In this document: one piece after another, positions 1-8,144 of the stretch | How positions within the stretch are numbered: position 1 is the first letter of the stretch | Layout: each line of letters opens with the position of its first letter | From: a virus | Length of the DNA: 28,855 nt | Strand: one strand, 5' to 3' | IMG/VR virus record: IMGVR_UViG_3300029319_000282 | Coordinates: 1 to 28,855 of that record | The notes under the pieces: generated by a model | Told to the model about the DNA's origin: nothing | Database searches by the model: none | What the model saw: the letters and a program-made list of their open reading frames with translations, nothing else | Program-made: the position numbers and the translations under genes

Positions 1-831
1 AAATGCTGCACCCGCTTCTCTACCCTTACCTTGAACATATCTAAAATAACCCTCAACATCTAATAGTTTTGGATGTAGTGTTATATCACCTCTTGTGTTT
101 CCTATACCATCGGTTTCGGTTCCAACATTACCGTCTACATATACTTTATAATTTACAGCATAGTTACCATTGGTTAGGTAGGTATAATATCCTGCGCTAC
201 CTTCATACTTTGTAGCCACTCTAAATGATTTGGGTGCAAAGTTATCAACTACATCATCTACTTTGAAATGTAGTTTTAACAATTCTGTTTGGTTTCCGTT
301 ACCATTACCAAATGTTTTGACATTACCATTGTGAGATACCATAGTTATTCTCAACCAATCATAACGATTGTTTGTAGCTGATATTTCATTATTTGCTGCA
401 TCCAAACTATCTGTATATCCAACGTTTGCGTAATGAACAACTTCATAAGAATAATGTGCACCCGCTGAACTATCACCCTCAGTCCAACCGTTGATGTATG
501 CACCTTTCTCTACACGCGTTGAATCGTGTCCCCAAGTAAAAATATCATTATCAAATACAATGTCTAAACGAAATGCAGTAACACTTGCTCCGTTATCATC
601 AAGTGTAACAGCCATTGTCATTACCGAATCTCTCCAAGCATCAAAGTTGTTATTCTTATAAGCTGGTGCAGACGCATCATCCGCTAGGTACGTTCTCAAG
701 TTATGAGTTACCGTATCTCTCCACCAAAACATTGGTGTATCGTAGGTTTTTGACTGAAGTAGTCTGATTATAGGTGTCTGACTATAACCAAAACTAAGTG
801 CCAATATCAACCCAACTAAGAATTTTCTCAT
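1..831 (-). CDS. Secreted protein with signal peptide, C-terminus cut by window edge
   Basis: An open frame runs without a stop from an ATG at 831 to the left edge (277 codons visible). The N-terminus MRKFLVGLILALSFGYSQ is a clear Sec signal peptide: a basic start, a hydrophobic core and a likely cleavage site near Ser-Gln. The rest is rich in Asp, Asn, Thr, Tyr and Trp with alternating hydrophobic residues, as in an extracellular beta-sandwich. A stretch near residues 60-80 (VTLDDNGASVTAFRLDIVFD) recalls cohesin-type sandwiches, but I do not claim the family. A good Shine-Dalgarno (GAGGG) lies six bases before the ATG. It is separated from the upstream kinase gene by 125 bases, the longest gap in the window, so it may have its own promoter. 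A cellular-style signal peptide is odd in a phage virion block. It could be a host-derived gene expressed during infection. The function is unknown. Confidence 0.72.
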   Translation of the reverse strand, partial: MRKFLVGLILALSFGYSQTPIIRLLQSKTYDTPMFWWRDTVTHNLRTYLADDASAPAYKNNNFDAWRDSVMTMAVTLDDNGASVTAFRLDIVFDNDIFTWGHDSTRVEKGAYINGWTEGDSSAGAHYSYEVVHYANVGYTDSLDAANNEISATNNRYDWLRITMVSHNGNVKTFGNGNGNQTELLKLHFKVDDVVDNFAPKSFRVATKYEGSAGYYTYLTNGNYAVNYKVYVDGNVGTETDGIGNTRGDITLHPKLLDVEGYFRYVQGKGREAGAAF

Positions 832-866
832 TAAAATCCCTCGTTAAAATATTAAAAATAGGAAAC

Positions 867-884
867 CCTTTTGGAACTAAAAGG
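867..884. other. Small inverted repeat between kinase and secreted-protein genes
   Basis: CCTTTT (867-872) and AAAAGG (879-884) form a perfect 6-bp stem with a 6-base loop in the leader of the secreted-protein gene. On the minus strand it is followed by a T-rich but interrupted run. It could be a weak terminator after the kinase gene or a leader hairpin. The sequence alone does not decide. Confidence 0.25.
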
Positions 885-910
885 TATAGACTTTATTTCA
901 CAATATAAAT

Positions 911-940
911 ATTATATATATTACGATTAATAGGTGATTG
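911..940 (-). promoter_or_regulatory. Possible promoter for the secreted-protein gene
   Basis: On the minus strand a perfect TATAAT hexamer lies at 916-911, about 80 bases before the ATG at 831, in the longest non-coding gap of the window. No convincing -35 box is seen at the right spacing, and the region is so AT-rich that the hexamer could occur by chance. Confidence 0.22.
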
Positions 941-956
941 AGTTCACAATAAGTTA

Positions 957-1688
957 TTATTTTTTCAGAAGTTTTTGCTTCTCAATCCACATCTTTGCGA
1001 TTTTGTTTTTGATAGGTTTTTTAAGAAATTTACTAACACTTTTTTTCATTATTGTTTCAAACTTTCTCATAGCTTGAATATAATTCAAAGGCTGATTATT
1101 TGGAACAATAATCATATTACTTTTTCCAAATAAACTTATAAATTTTTTACCATTTGACATAACATCAGTCCAAGATTTTTTTACTAATTCTGGTGGTAAG
1201 ACTCTGTCTCTTTGTTGATTTCTTTTTTGTGCTACTTCTAAATCAGTACCAACAAAAACCATATAAGTATCATAACCATCTTCTTCTAATTCTTTTTTCA
1301 TTTTAGCTATTTTATTGTAGTCGTGACCTGTACCGTCAATAATCATACCCAACTTACCTTGTTGATACAATTTCATTCTTTGTTTGGTAAGTGATTTAGC
1401 AAAGGCTCTTAATCCACTACCACCTTTACCTGTTAAGTCTTTAAATACTTCATCAGGCATCTTATCTAAATCTGTACCAAAACCGTATTTATTTAAAAGA
1501 AACTTTAACTCTTTATCAGAGTTGACCATTTTCATACCAGTCATACTGATATTAAATCTATCAGGTATACCAAAAAGTTGTTTTGCTACATAGGTTTTAC
1601 CACTACCTGGACCACCAGCAAGAAATACTGCTTTGAATATGCCAGGATCGTTTATACCCTCTGATAATAGATTTTTTAATTTAATCAT
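957..1688 (-). CDS. P-loop kinase / zeta-toxin-like ATPase with capsid-targeting-like N-terminus
   Basis: This is a 243-residue P-loop protein. Residues 20-24 form the first beta-strand and residues 25-32 (GGPGSGKT) are the Walker A motif. NSD at 56-58 and IDGTG at 117-121 match the zeta-toxin/AAA_33-type kinase pattern, with an Arg-rich lid-like stretch near 156-162 (RNQQRDR). The C-terminal tail is very basic (Lys-rich, about 215-243). Such kinases occur in T4-like marine phages; the substrate is unknown. The first ten residues, MIKLKNLLSE, followed by Gly, resemble T4 capsid-targeting peptides, which the prohead protease cuts after (L/I)xE. The same leader opens the peptidase at 21732. The start overlaps the endolysin stop by an ATGA, and no strong ribosome-binding site is seen, so translational coupling is likely. 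Kinase fold is confident; virion packaging is inferred. Confidence 0.82.
   Translation of the reverse strand: MIKLKNLLSEGINDPGIFKAVFLAGGPGSGKTYVAKQLFGIPDRFNISMTGMKMVNSDKELKFLLNKYGFGTDLDKMPDEVFKDLTGKGGSGLRAFAKSLTKQRMKLYQQGKLGMIIDGTGHDYNKIAKMKKELEEDGYDTYMVFVGTDLEVAQKRNQQRDRVLPPELVKKSWTDVMSNGKKFISLFGKSNMIIVPNNQPLNYIQAMRKFETIMKKSVSKFLKKPIKNKIAKMWIEKQKLLKK
1659..1688 (-). other. Candidate capsid-targeting sequence (kinase N-terminus)
   Basis: Residues 1-10 of the kinase (MIKLKNLLSE, next residue Gly) form a short amphipathic basic helix ending in L-S-E. This fits the T4 prohead protease consensus (L/I)xE with a small residue after the cut. The leader precedes the P-loop domain and is not part of the fold. 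Confidence 0.5.
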
Positions 1689-2182
1689 ACAGAAAGAGCT
1701 CGTTTATACCAACCAAATATGAATCGTTCTTGTTCAGGTTTTCTATTAACTAAATCGTAATAGTGTTTTAGTCTGTAACAACGAACTCTATCTAACTCAG
1801 GTGTGTGTTTATCTAAGGCTGCTTTTGTACCAGGTCCGAATCCACCATCAACAGTCAAATCACCTCCCTTACCATTGATAGCTCTTTGTAGTATTTTTAC
1901 AGCTGTTCCTCTACCTTGATTCACACACATATCAAAAAAGATATGTTTTAAATCTTCAGGTAAATCATCCACCTTATTTTTATCCCAATAATCTTTCTTA
2001 TAGATTTCTTTAGCACCCTCTTTAGTAAGGTTTTTTATATCTACATCTGGATAAAATCTTTTAGCGATTCCAAAATTAGTTTCACCGCCTAAATCTTTTG
2101 GGTCGTGTACATACCCACCCTCGTGGTGTAATGTTATTTCAATTATTTCATCAAACGTTGTTAAAACTTTATCTGTTTTCAT
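1685..2182 (-). CDS. Endolysin, glycoside hydrolase 108-type muramidase with peptidoglycan-binding region
   Basis: From the ATG at 2182 this is a 165-residue endolysin that should cut the glycan backbone of host peptidoglycan at lysis. Residues 20-23 (HEGG) hold the family's catalytic Glu, Glu21. They are followed by GGYV, and by GGETNFGI, the characteristic block after the active site. YWDKNKVDDLP and the FDMCVNQG helix follow. The C-terminal part from about residue 100 (LQRAIN, TVDGGFGPGT) matches the PG_binding_3 region usually found with GH108. An in-frame ATG at 2236 would add 18 residues, but the ATG at 2182 has a strong AGGAGT six bases upstream and avoids overlap with the oxygenase gene, so I chose the shorter form. 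No signal peptide is present in this form, so a holin is needed; none is visible in the window. Confidence 0.88.
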   Translation of the reverse strand: MKTDKVLTTFDEIIEITLHHEGGYVHDPKDLGGETNFGIAKRFYPDVDIKNLTKEGAKEIYKKDYWDKNKVDDLPEDLKHIFFDMCVNQGRGTAVKILQRAINGKGGDLTVDGGFGPGTKAALDKHTPELDRVRCYRLKHYYDLVNRKPEQERFIFGWYKRALSV

Positions 2183-2188
2183 AGGTTT

Positions 2189-2194
2189 ACTCCT
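2189..2194 (-). promoter_or_regulatory. Ribosome-binding site deciding the endolysin start
   Basis: AGGAGT on the minus strand lies six bases before the ATG at 2182. It is much stronger than anything before the upstream in-frame ATG at 2236, and it supports the 165-residue form. Confidence 0.7.
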
Positions 2195-2213
2195 AAAAAG
2201 GTTTTTGATTATA

Positions 2214-2822
2214 TCAATAAATATTCCAATTATCATAAATTACTCTTTTATCTTCAGAAGGATTTTTAGGTAATAATTTAAAAGCTACAGTTATACGAGG
2301 TAATTTAGATTCTCTGTACAATGGTCTTCCAACGTGAGCTATACTACCTTTAAAAACAGTTATTCTACCAGGTAATGGATTCACTCCAGCAACTATTTCG
2401 TTTACATCGTTGTAAAATAATGTTTCACCCTCTTCACCTAATGCCCAACTCTCTGTAGCATATAATAAACACGTATATGTTCTTTCCGTATTCGCATCTT
2501 TATGTATAGAACTCCGTTGTCCTTCTGTTTGAGCATTAGCATATTGTCTATCAACCTTAAACTCATCCATATTAATTATTTTTTCACTTAAAGATGGTAG
2601 TATAAAATCATTCCATATATTAGTGGTTCTTTCACAATTTGATAGTTCTTTATACCAAAACTTGGCTTCTTTTAAAGGAACCCCAGCTCCTTGCATTTGC
2701 CAGTTTCTATCTCTATGATTTATCCAAGCTATGTAATCACTAAGAAAATTTGGTTTAGGACCATCTAAATTTAGGATTACTAAATCCTCTAATTTAACCT
2801 TTTCGGTTTCTTGTCCATTCAT
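2214..2822 (-). CDS. 2OG-Fe(II) oxygenase (second of a pair)
   Basis: This 202-residue protein has the double-stranded beta-helix signature of 2-oxoglutarate/Fe(II) dioxygenases. His107 and Asp109 (IHKDA) form the HxD part of the iron site and His163 (AHVGRP) is the distal iron ligand. Arg176 (PRITVAF) is placed to bind 2-oxoglutarate. The order and spacing fit the prolyl-4-hydroxylase-like group. A strong AGGAGA lies six bases before the ATG, inside the preceding oxygenase gene, with which it overlaps by 29 bases. The two are therefore made together. Position just downstream of two tail-fibre genes suggests modification of virion protein, but nucleic acid, lipid or a host metabolite are equally possible. 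The family is secure; the substrate is unknown. Confidence 0.87.
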   Translation of the reverse strand: MNGQETEKVKLEDLVILNLDGPKPNFLSDYIAWINHRDRNWQMQGAGVPLKEAKFWYKELSNCERTTNIWNDFILPSLSEKIINMDEFKVDRQYANAQTEGQRSSIHKDANTERTYTCLLYATESWALGEEGETLFYNDVNEIVAGVNPLPGRITVFKGSIAHVGRPLYRESKLPRITVAFKLLPKNPSEDKRVIYDNWNIY

Positions 2823-3525
2823 CTATTATCTCCTGAGGTATGTAATCAAATCCATTGGGTGTGTATATCGATATGTTTGCAGAAAAAACAATTCTATCTG
2901 TTTCTCCAAGATAGGTGTCAGCATCGTGAAATACCCAAGCTGGAAAGAGAACACATTTTCCTGCTTCTGGTTGTACAGGATAATGTGAATCATTTATATT
3001 CCATAAGTTACCAAGCTGATATCTAACTAAGCCAGGCGTTCTTATATCATAAAATCTATTAGAACCTCTCTCCTCTGGTGTATGAGAAGTAAAGTAATAT
3101 ATAAAACCCCAATCACAATTTGGATGATTATGAAACTGATGTGAACCACCTTTTTGAGTTATATGAAACCAACTCTCTTGTATGTAAGTTTTCCAATGTA
3201 TTTTATCTATACCAAATCTTAATTTAAATGCATCCCATTGTTCTTTATTTATATCTTGTGTTATTCTACCAACACTTTCTTTAATATATTGATTAAAGAA
3301 TTGTACAGTTGGATTCTCCCACATATCATCCATAAAGCTAAACTTTGATTCATACAAATTGTCTTTTAAATGTGGTGTTACATCACTAGGTGCATTGTCT
3401 TGTGAATACTGATAAAATATATCAATTAACTCATTTCCCATTTGGTCGTGATAGGGGCAAGTCCACTCAAAAAAAGGAATTGAAAATAAATCTTTTTTAT
3501 TGTAACTTATGTCTGGTAAATCCAT
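2794..3525 (-). CDS. 2OG-Fe(II) oxygenase, 2OG-FeII_Oxy_5-like (first of a pair)
   Basis: This is a 243-residue protein of the 2OG-Fe(II) oxygenase superfamily. The stretch GGSHQFHNHPN (127-136... region) contains His132 and His134. It is followed by the strand FIYYFTS, then LFPAWVFH with His200, and DRIVFSANI with Arg211 as the likely 2-oxoglutarate anchor. The HxH...H...R pattern with FP(A/S)W before the distal His is typical of the 2OG-FeII_Oxy_5 group common in marine T4-like phages. It is not obviously a recent duplicate of the next gene: the iron motif is HxH here and HxD there. GAGAGG precedes the ATG. It lies 23 bases from the stop end of the Hint-containing fibre gene upstream, so it is probably part of the fibre transcription unit. 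The substrate is unknown. Confidence 0.85.
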   Translation of the reverse strand: MDLPDISYNKKDLFSIPFFEWTCPYHDQMGNELIDIFYQYSQDNAPSDVTPHLKDNLYESKFSFMDDMWENPTVQFFNQYIKESVGRITQDINKEQWDAFKLRFGIDKIHWKTYIQESWFHITQKGGSHQFHNHPNCDWGFIYYFTSHTPEERGSNRFYDIRTPGLVRYQLGNLWNINDSHYPVQPEAGKCVLFPAWVFHDADTYLGETDRIVFSANISIYTPNGFDYIPQEIIDEWTRNRKG

Positions 3526-3548
3526 ATAACCTCTCTAATAAGTATATA

Positions 3549-6500
3549 TTATACAAATGAAACTTTAACATTTTTTTCAAATCTAATTGCACTATCACTT
3601 AATTTACCATTTGCATAAAAGTTTTTATTGATTGTATTGATTGTGTATGTATCTCTACTATCTTCAATTAATTCTATAGATTTGACTTTACTTGAACCAT
3701 TTATCGTTTTAATCTCTGTATTTATTGTTAATTTACTTGAATTAACTTTATAAGTTTTGATTGTCTTTTTTGGATTTATAGAATATAATTTGTTATCAAG
3801 AGAAACCATTGGGTGGTCACTTGTTAACATAATTTCAGTGCCATCATCGAATGTTACTTTTCTTAAATGAGAGTGTTTTACTTTTAAAATATCCCATATT
3901 TCAACTAATTCATTTTTACCAGTATTGAAATTGTGTGATAATATCATATCACCTTTAGAAAGACTATCGATATGCTGTAAACCATCGTCAGTATTGAGTA
4001 GTACAGAATTATCTAAACAGGCAAATCCACCAACATCGTGAGACCAATTTATATTTCTTGTACTAGAGTCTGTATTTGTACCACCTGATGCGTGTCTAAG
4101 CTTGAGTGTTGCTGTACCACTACCAACTCTATCTGCACTTTGTGTTAATTTTACACGAGCATATATTGTTTCATTATTTACATTACCACCTGTTAACGTG
4201 TTGCCATAACTTGTAGGATTTGAAGTTTTTGCAAGTGCTACAGCAAGAGTTGCAAATGTAGGTGTTGTACCACCAATTATTGAGCTTATTGTACCTGAAC
4301 CATAATCTAAATTTATATTAGCTATTGCTGTATCAGTCTGACCGTTACCAAATGTATCGAGGGCATATGAACCAGCAGACCAAGAATCCCAACTTACTGA
4401 TGGTTGTGTTGATGTGGCATCAGTTGTGGAAGTAGTTGTTTGGGCTGCAAGTGAAAAATTGTTTGTTGCTGCACTGGTACAAAGAGTTGAACCATTGTAA
4501 GCATATACTGCAAATGAATATGTTCTACCAAATTTTGTAAGATTTATTTGGTAGAATCTTTGTGTACCTGCTGATAAACCTGTTTCTGATACTGTACCAC
4601 TTGTAGCTGAAGTTGTTGTTAAAGTGCTTGTATAATTACCACTACTTGGACCTGCTTTAACGTTGAGTGTGTCAACACTACTTACATTCCAACTAATATT
4701 AATTTGACTTTCGCTAGCTGCAGTTGCTGTGAAACTATTGACTGTTGGAGCACTGTGATTAGTTAAACTTGTAACTTCACCAGTAGTGTTGTTTTGAGGT
4801 ATCGTTGCTCCTAACGTATCACCTGAATCTGCATTTGAATCTGCATAGTAAATTTTAAACCCATCTTCGATACCTGAATTATCTGTCCAGGTCATTTCAA
4901 TAGATGAGTTCGTATTTGAAGAGAATGTCAAACTTGTTGGTGATTTTGGTATTGCTTGACCCACAGCTATATAATTACCTGCCGTCATATCACCACTATT
5001 ATCGATAAGACCAATGTGAGTATTTTCAATTTGGAAAAACTTACCTGAAGTACCACCAGACCAAACACTACCATCTTGAGCATTATAAAATCTGACTGTA
5101 TTTGAACCAGGTGTGTGGATATCGGAACGATAGAAAAGTTCTTTTTGTTCATCAGCACCTGCAAGTACTGCATCTTCTTGATTCGTACTAAAACCAACAC
5201 CACTAGTTGATGACATACTATCACCTTTGACAATAAATGAATCCCAAGTAAATGTTGCAACTTGAAAAGTAGCACCAGTTGTTGTTTTTGTAGTTGTTTG
5301 TGAGCTACCATTTGGTGTTGTAGTTTTACTTCTTAGAGCATCTACTCTGAATGTAAATGTTGTACCTGCTGATAATCCAGTAAATGTAGCTGAAGTACCT
5401 GGCATAGCAACATCGATTGATGTACCAGATGTTAAATTATGTACTCTATGGTCAGTTGCATTACTACCTGCATTAAAATTAATATTTATAGCTGTACCAC
5501 TCGTACCTACTGAACTATTGTTACTTGCTTGACCTGGTGCTGAGAAGTCAGAGAATGTTGCAGCATTATCATTTACTACTTTACCCGAAGCACTACTACC
5601 AATTCTAAAATCAACTATTGTACCAAAGGTTGTACCGTGCATTTGATTTCTATCAAATGTAACAGTACCACTTTGAGCACTTACACTAATACTTTGATAA
5701 ACATTTCCACCAGTACCTGTATCTAAACCTTCACCCATTTGTATATCTACAGCATCATCAAAGTTTTTACTATATGTTATTGTAAAATTACCTGTATCAC
5801 CAAAAGTCCAAGATGTTAGAGATGGGTTACCTAAACTTAAAGATGGGTTAATTGTTGTAGCAGTTGCGGTATCTTGAACAGATTCACCATCGGAATTAGT
5901 TGCAGTCAAAGTATATATTATAGTTGCATTATTACTATTACCAGTATCTGTTACATTACTATCAACAGATACAGAACCTACACCTTGATTTACAGTAGCA
6001 GAGCTAGCATTAGTTGTAGCAATAGTTAAATCTATTTCACCAAGTAGGTTACCTGTTGCAGCAGAGAAAGTGTCTATCACTGGTAGTGGGCCAAGAATAG
6101 CAGCATTTCCTAAACTTCTGACAATAGTATCACTTGAATCCGTGTCAATTATTCTTACTTCTCTACTACTATTGGTATCACGTTCTAAAGCAGCTGTATC
6201 AGCTACTGTAACAGCACCTGATATATCTGATGTAATAGCTGAGATATTTACAAAACTACTACCATTGTATCTTTGTACTCTCATATTTTGTACAAAATTT
6301 GCACTAACACCAGATAATGTGATATCACTACCTTCTCTCAATACTCCATCAAGAGCACCTCCTGTAAATGCTTTTGTAACTGCAGTTATGGTTTGGTCAA
6401 AACTTGTTGTACCACTTGTACTATCCTGACCACTTACAGTCAAATCTGAACTCTTAGAACCACCTGAAGTATACTTACCTTTTACTGTACCTTGTGTAGA

Positions 6501-8144
6501 ACTATTACCACTTGTAAAAGAAAAATCTGTTATAGAGTAACTAAATGATGTAATATTATTACCCTCAACACTAGGTGTAAATGTAAATTCTGTTGGTGTT
6601 ATGCCGTGAGTACTACTTGCTATTGCATCACCGTGTGTATCTGTGGTTGGTCGAAATGTACCTGAACCAGGGCTCACACCAACACTAACAGTTGGGTTTA
6701 CAGTCAATAAAGCAACTGAAGAGCTTGTTTGTGAGTAATCAGCTGAACCAGCGAATGTAATCGTATAAACTTTATTATTAGCACCTGGCGTCATTGTTGC
6801 ACTACCATCTGCGTTAAGAGTTGCGCCACCAATACTATCTTCACTTGATATCACAACTTGCTTATTATTACCTACTAAACTTGAAACTGAAAAAGCCTGC
6901 GTTTGATTTACATTAATAGTTTGACTCTGAGGAATACTAAAAGAAAGTTGTGGTGCTACTGTAATAGAACTTCCTACATAAGCTACACTATCACCATCGT
7001 GAAAAGCTTTTGGATGATATGTTCCAGCTGAACTAATTGTAAAATTTTTTGATATATCTTCTTGAACATAAACTGTAGAAACTGCTTCATCAACTGATGT
7101 AAAAGTTTTATCTGATGGAGTATTGTTGGTATCGTGTCCTATAGTTACAGTTCCACTTCTACCTCTTGAAGTACAGGTTATGGTAACATTTTCTGAACCA
7201 TCGACTGCAGAAACATTTACTGTTGTATCACTAGCTTGTAAAGAAACTATTTGTTGTGCATACTTAACCTCAAAATCTCTTTGTGAAGTTGTTTCGTTTC
7301 TTGCTTTTGATGGATTACCAACGTGTGAGGTTTGAAATCTTAAAATACCTGGTGTATTAGATATAGAGTATGTTGTATTACCAGAATTACTTTCACTAAC
7401 AAGTGTAGCAGCTATAGCACCACCATCTCCATTGATTACCGCTGATTTACCTGTTATAGATTTACTAACTTGAGTTCCTGTATTTACTGAAGTAGATACT
7501 ACTGGATTACTAATACTGGCACCCGATGAAGAGACAAAGACTGTTTCAACAATACTACCACCTGAATTCTTTATTCGTGTTACTCCATTAGCTATCGCAG
7601 TAAAATGGTTTATGGTAGCACCAGTTGCATTTTCAAAGGTACCAGTTGAAACAAAAGCATAGTATTTATCATCAGCTTCAGCAGTTGTGGGTGCAGTAAA
7701 GGGAATGTCTAATGTGCCAGTATCGGTTCCAACGTTTACCGTGTTAGATGCTAAAATTGCATTGTTTGATGTAGCTTTTACACCAACAGTAAAACTTGGA
7801 CCTAAATCAGTATTATTTCTTACAAATTCTATTTGAGCACTTTCACCATCAACATAACCATTACTTGTTACATCAGTACCATCTGCTAATTGAGGTTCGA
7901 CACTATCAAAAGAAGCATTAAGTATATTAGAACCACGAAATTCAGATAATCCAAATGGTGATGCTTTTAAAGCATCTCTATCAGCAGTTTGATTAGCAGT
8001 ACTATTTCCATCCACATCACCAACTAGAGAACCTGATGCGAATTGGTTTGCCAATGTAGACATAACTAAATCTTGTCTACTAGCAGAGTCGTTATTGTCA
8101 GCCAATGCTCCCATATGTATCGGACCTGAAGTGGGTAAAGCCAT
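3549..8144 (-). CDS. Large tail-fibre/adhesin protein with Ig/FN3-like repeats and C-terminal Hint domain
   Basis: This 1531-residue virion protein starts with a fibre-attachment-like region (about 1-74: MALPTSGPIHMGAL and FGLSEFRGSN), a pattern I associate with marine phage tail fibres. The long middle part is Ser/Thr/Asn/Gly-rich with many beta-sandwich repeats; FN3-like stretches are seen near 870-940 and 1065-1230. From Cys1376 to about 1518 lies a Hint domain with CLDNSVLL at its start, Thr1441 and His1444 in TSDHP, and NFYANGKL near the end. It lacks the His-Asn that ends an intein, and only about 13 residues follow. The start overlaps the upstream giant fibre stop in TAATG, with GAGGAG upstream, so the two are coupled. 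It probably sits at or near the tail tip and binds the host surface. The fibre role is inferred from context and composition; the Hint call rests on motifs. Confidence 0.85.
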   Translation of the reverse strand: MALPTSGPIHMGALADNNDSASRQDLVMSTLANQFASGSLVGDVDGNSTANQTADRDALKASPFGLSEFRGSNILNASFDSVEPQLADGTDVTSNGYVDGESAQIEFVRNNTDLGPSFTVGVKATSNNAILASNTVNVGTDTGTLDIPFTAPTTAEADDKYYAFVSTGTFENATGATINHFTAIANGVTRIKNSGGSIVETVFVSSSGASISNPVVSTSVNTGTQVSKSITGKSAVINGDGGAIAATLVSESNSGNTTYSISNTPGILRFQTSHVGNPSKARNETTSQRDFEVKYAQQIVSLQASDTTVNVSAVDGSENVTITCTSRGRSGTVTIGHDTNNTPSDKTFTSVDEAVSTVYVQEDISKNFTISSAGTYHPKAFHDGDSVAYVGSSITVAPQLSFSIPQSQTINVNQTQAFSVSSLVGNNKQVVISSEDSIGGATLNADGSATMTPGANNKVYTITFAGSADYSQTSSSVALLTVNPTVSVGVSPGSGTFRPTTDTHGDAIASSTHGITPTEFTFTPSVEGNNITSFSYSITDFSFTSGNSSTQGTVKGKYTSGGSKSSDLTVSGQDSTSGTTSFDQTITAVTKAFTGGALDGVLREGSDITLSGVSANFVQNMRVQRYNGSSFVNISAITSDISGAVTVADTAALERDTNSSREVRIIDTDSSDTIVRSLGNAAILGPLPVIDTFSAATGNLLGEIDLTIATTNASSATVNQGVGSVSVDSNVTDTGNSNNATIIYTLTATNSDGESVQDTATATTINPSLSLGNPSLTSWTFGDTGNFTITYSKNFDDAVDIQMGEGLDTGTGGNVYQSISVSAQSGTVTFDRNQMHGTTFGTIVDFRIGSSASGKVVNDNAATFSDFSAPGQASNNSSVGTSGTAININFNAGSNATDHRVHNLTSGTSIDVAMPGTSATFTGLSAGTTFTFRVDALRSKTTTPNGSSQTTTKTTTGATFQVATFTWDSFIVKGDSMSSTSGVGFSTNQEDAVLAGADEQKELFYRSDIHTPGSNTVRFYNAQDGSVWSGGTSGKFFQIENTHIGLIDNSGDMTAGNYIAVGQAIPKSPTSLTFSSNTNSSIEMTWTDNSGIEDGFKIYYADSNADSGDTLGATIPQNNTTGEVTSLTNHSAPTVNSFTATAASESQINISWNVSSVDTLNVKAGPSSGNYTSTLTTTSATSGTVSETGLSAGTQRFYQINLTKFGRTYSFAVYAYNGSTLCTSAATNNFSLAAQTTTSTTDATSTQPSVSWDSWSAGSYALDTFGNGQTDTAIANINLDYGSGTISSIIGGTTPTFATLAVALAKTSNPTSYGNTLTGGNVNNETIYARVKLTQSADRVGSGTATLKLRHASGGTNTDSSTRNINWSHDVGGFACLDNSVLLNTDDGLQHIDSLSKGDMILSHNFNTGKNELVEIWDILKVKHSHLRKVTFDDGTEIMLTSDHPMVSLDNKLYSINPKKTIKTYKVNSSKLTINTEIKTINGSSKVKSIELIEDSRDTYTINTINKNFYANGKLSDSAIRFEKNVKVSFV
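3591..4019 (-). other. Hint (hedgehog/intein-type) domain within the 1531-aa fibre
   Basis: This region encodes residues 1376-1518. Seen are the N-terminal Cys1376 after Gly-Phe-Ala; the block-A-like run CLDNSVLLNTDDGLQHIDSL; SKGDMILS; the block-B TxxH (Thr1441, His1444); and a late block DTYTINTINKNFYANGKL. No homing endonuclease is inserted (about 143 residues). The usual terminal His-Asn is replaced by Ser-Asp-Ser, so standard intein splicing is unlikely. N-terminal thioester formation and cleavage remain possible. Confidence 0.78.

Noticed and set aside
904-911. TATAAATA, the T4 late promoter sequence; also at 24433-24440.
   Set aside because: Both copies are on the plus strand and point away from the minus-strand genes they flank. 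In AT-rich gaps this 8-mer is expected by chance.
2183-2236. Longer endolysin form from the ATG at 2236, with hydrophobic leader MIIGIFIDIIKNLF that could act as a signal anchor.
   Set aside because: The added 18 codons include the strong AGGAGT of the ATG at 2182 and overlap the oxygenase stop by 23 bases. The leader is short for a signal-anchor helix. A dual start cannot be excluded but is not the simplest reading.
4985-5311. A 108-codon minus-strand frame within the 1531-aa fibre gene.
   Set aside because: It is an out-of-frame reading of the fibre, rich in Gln, Leu, Val and Ile, without its own start signals.
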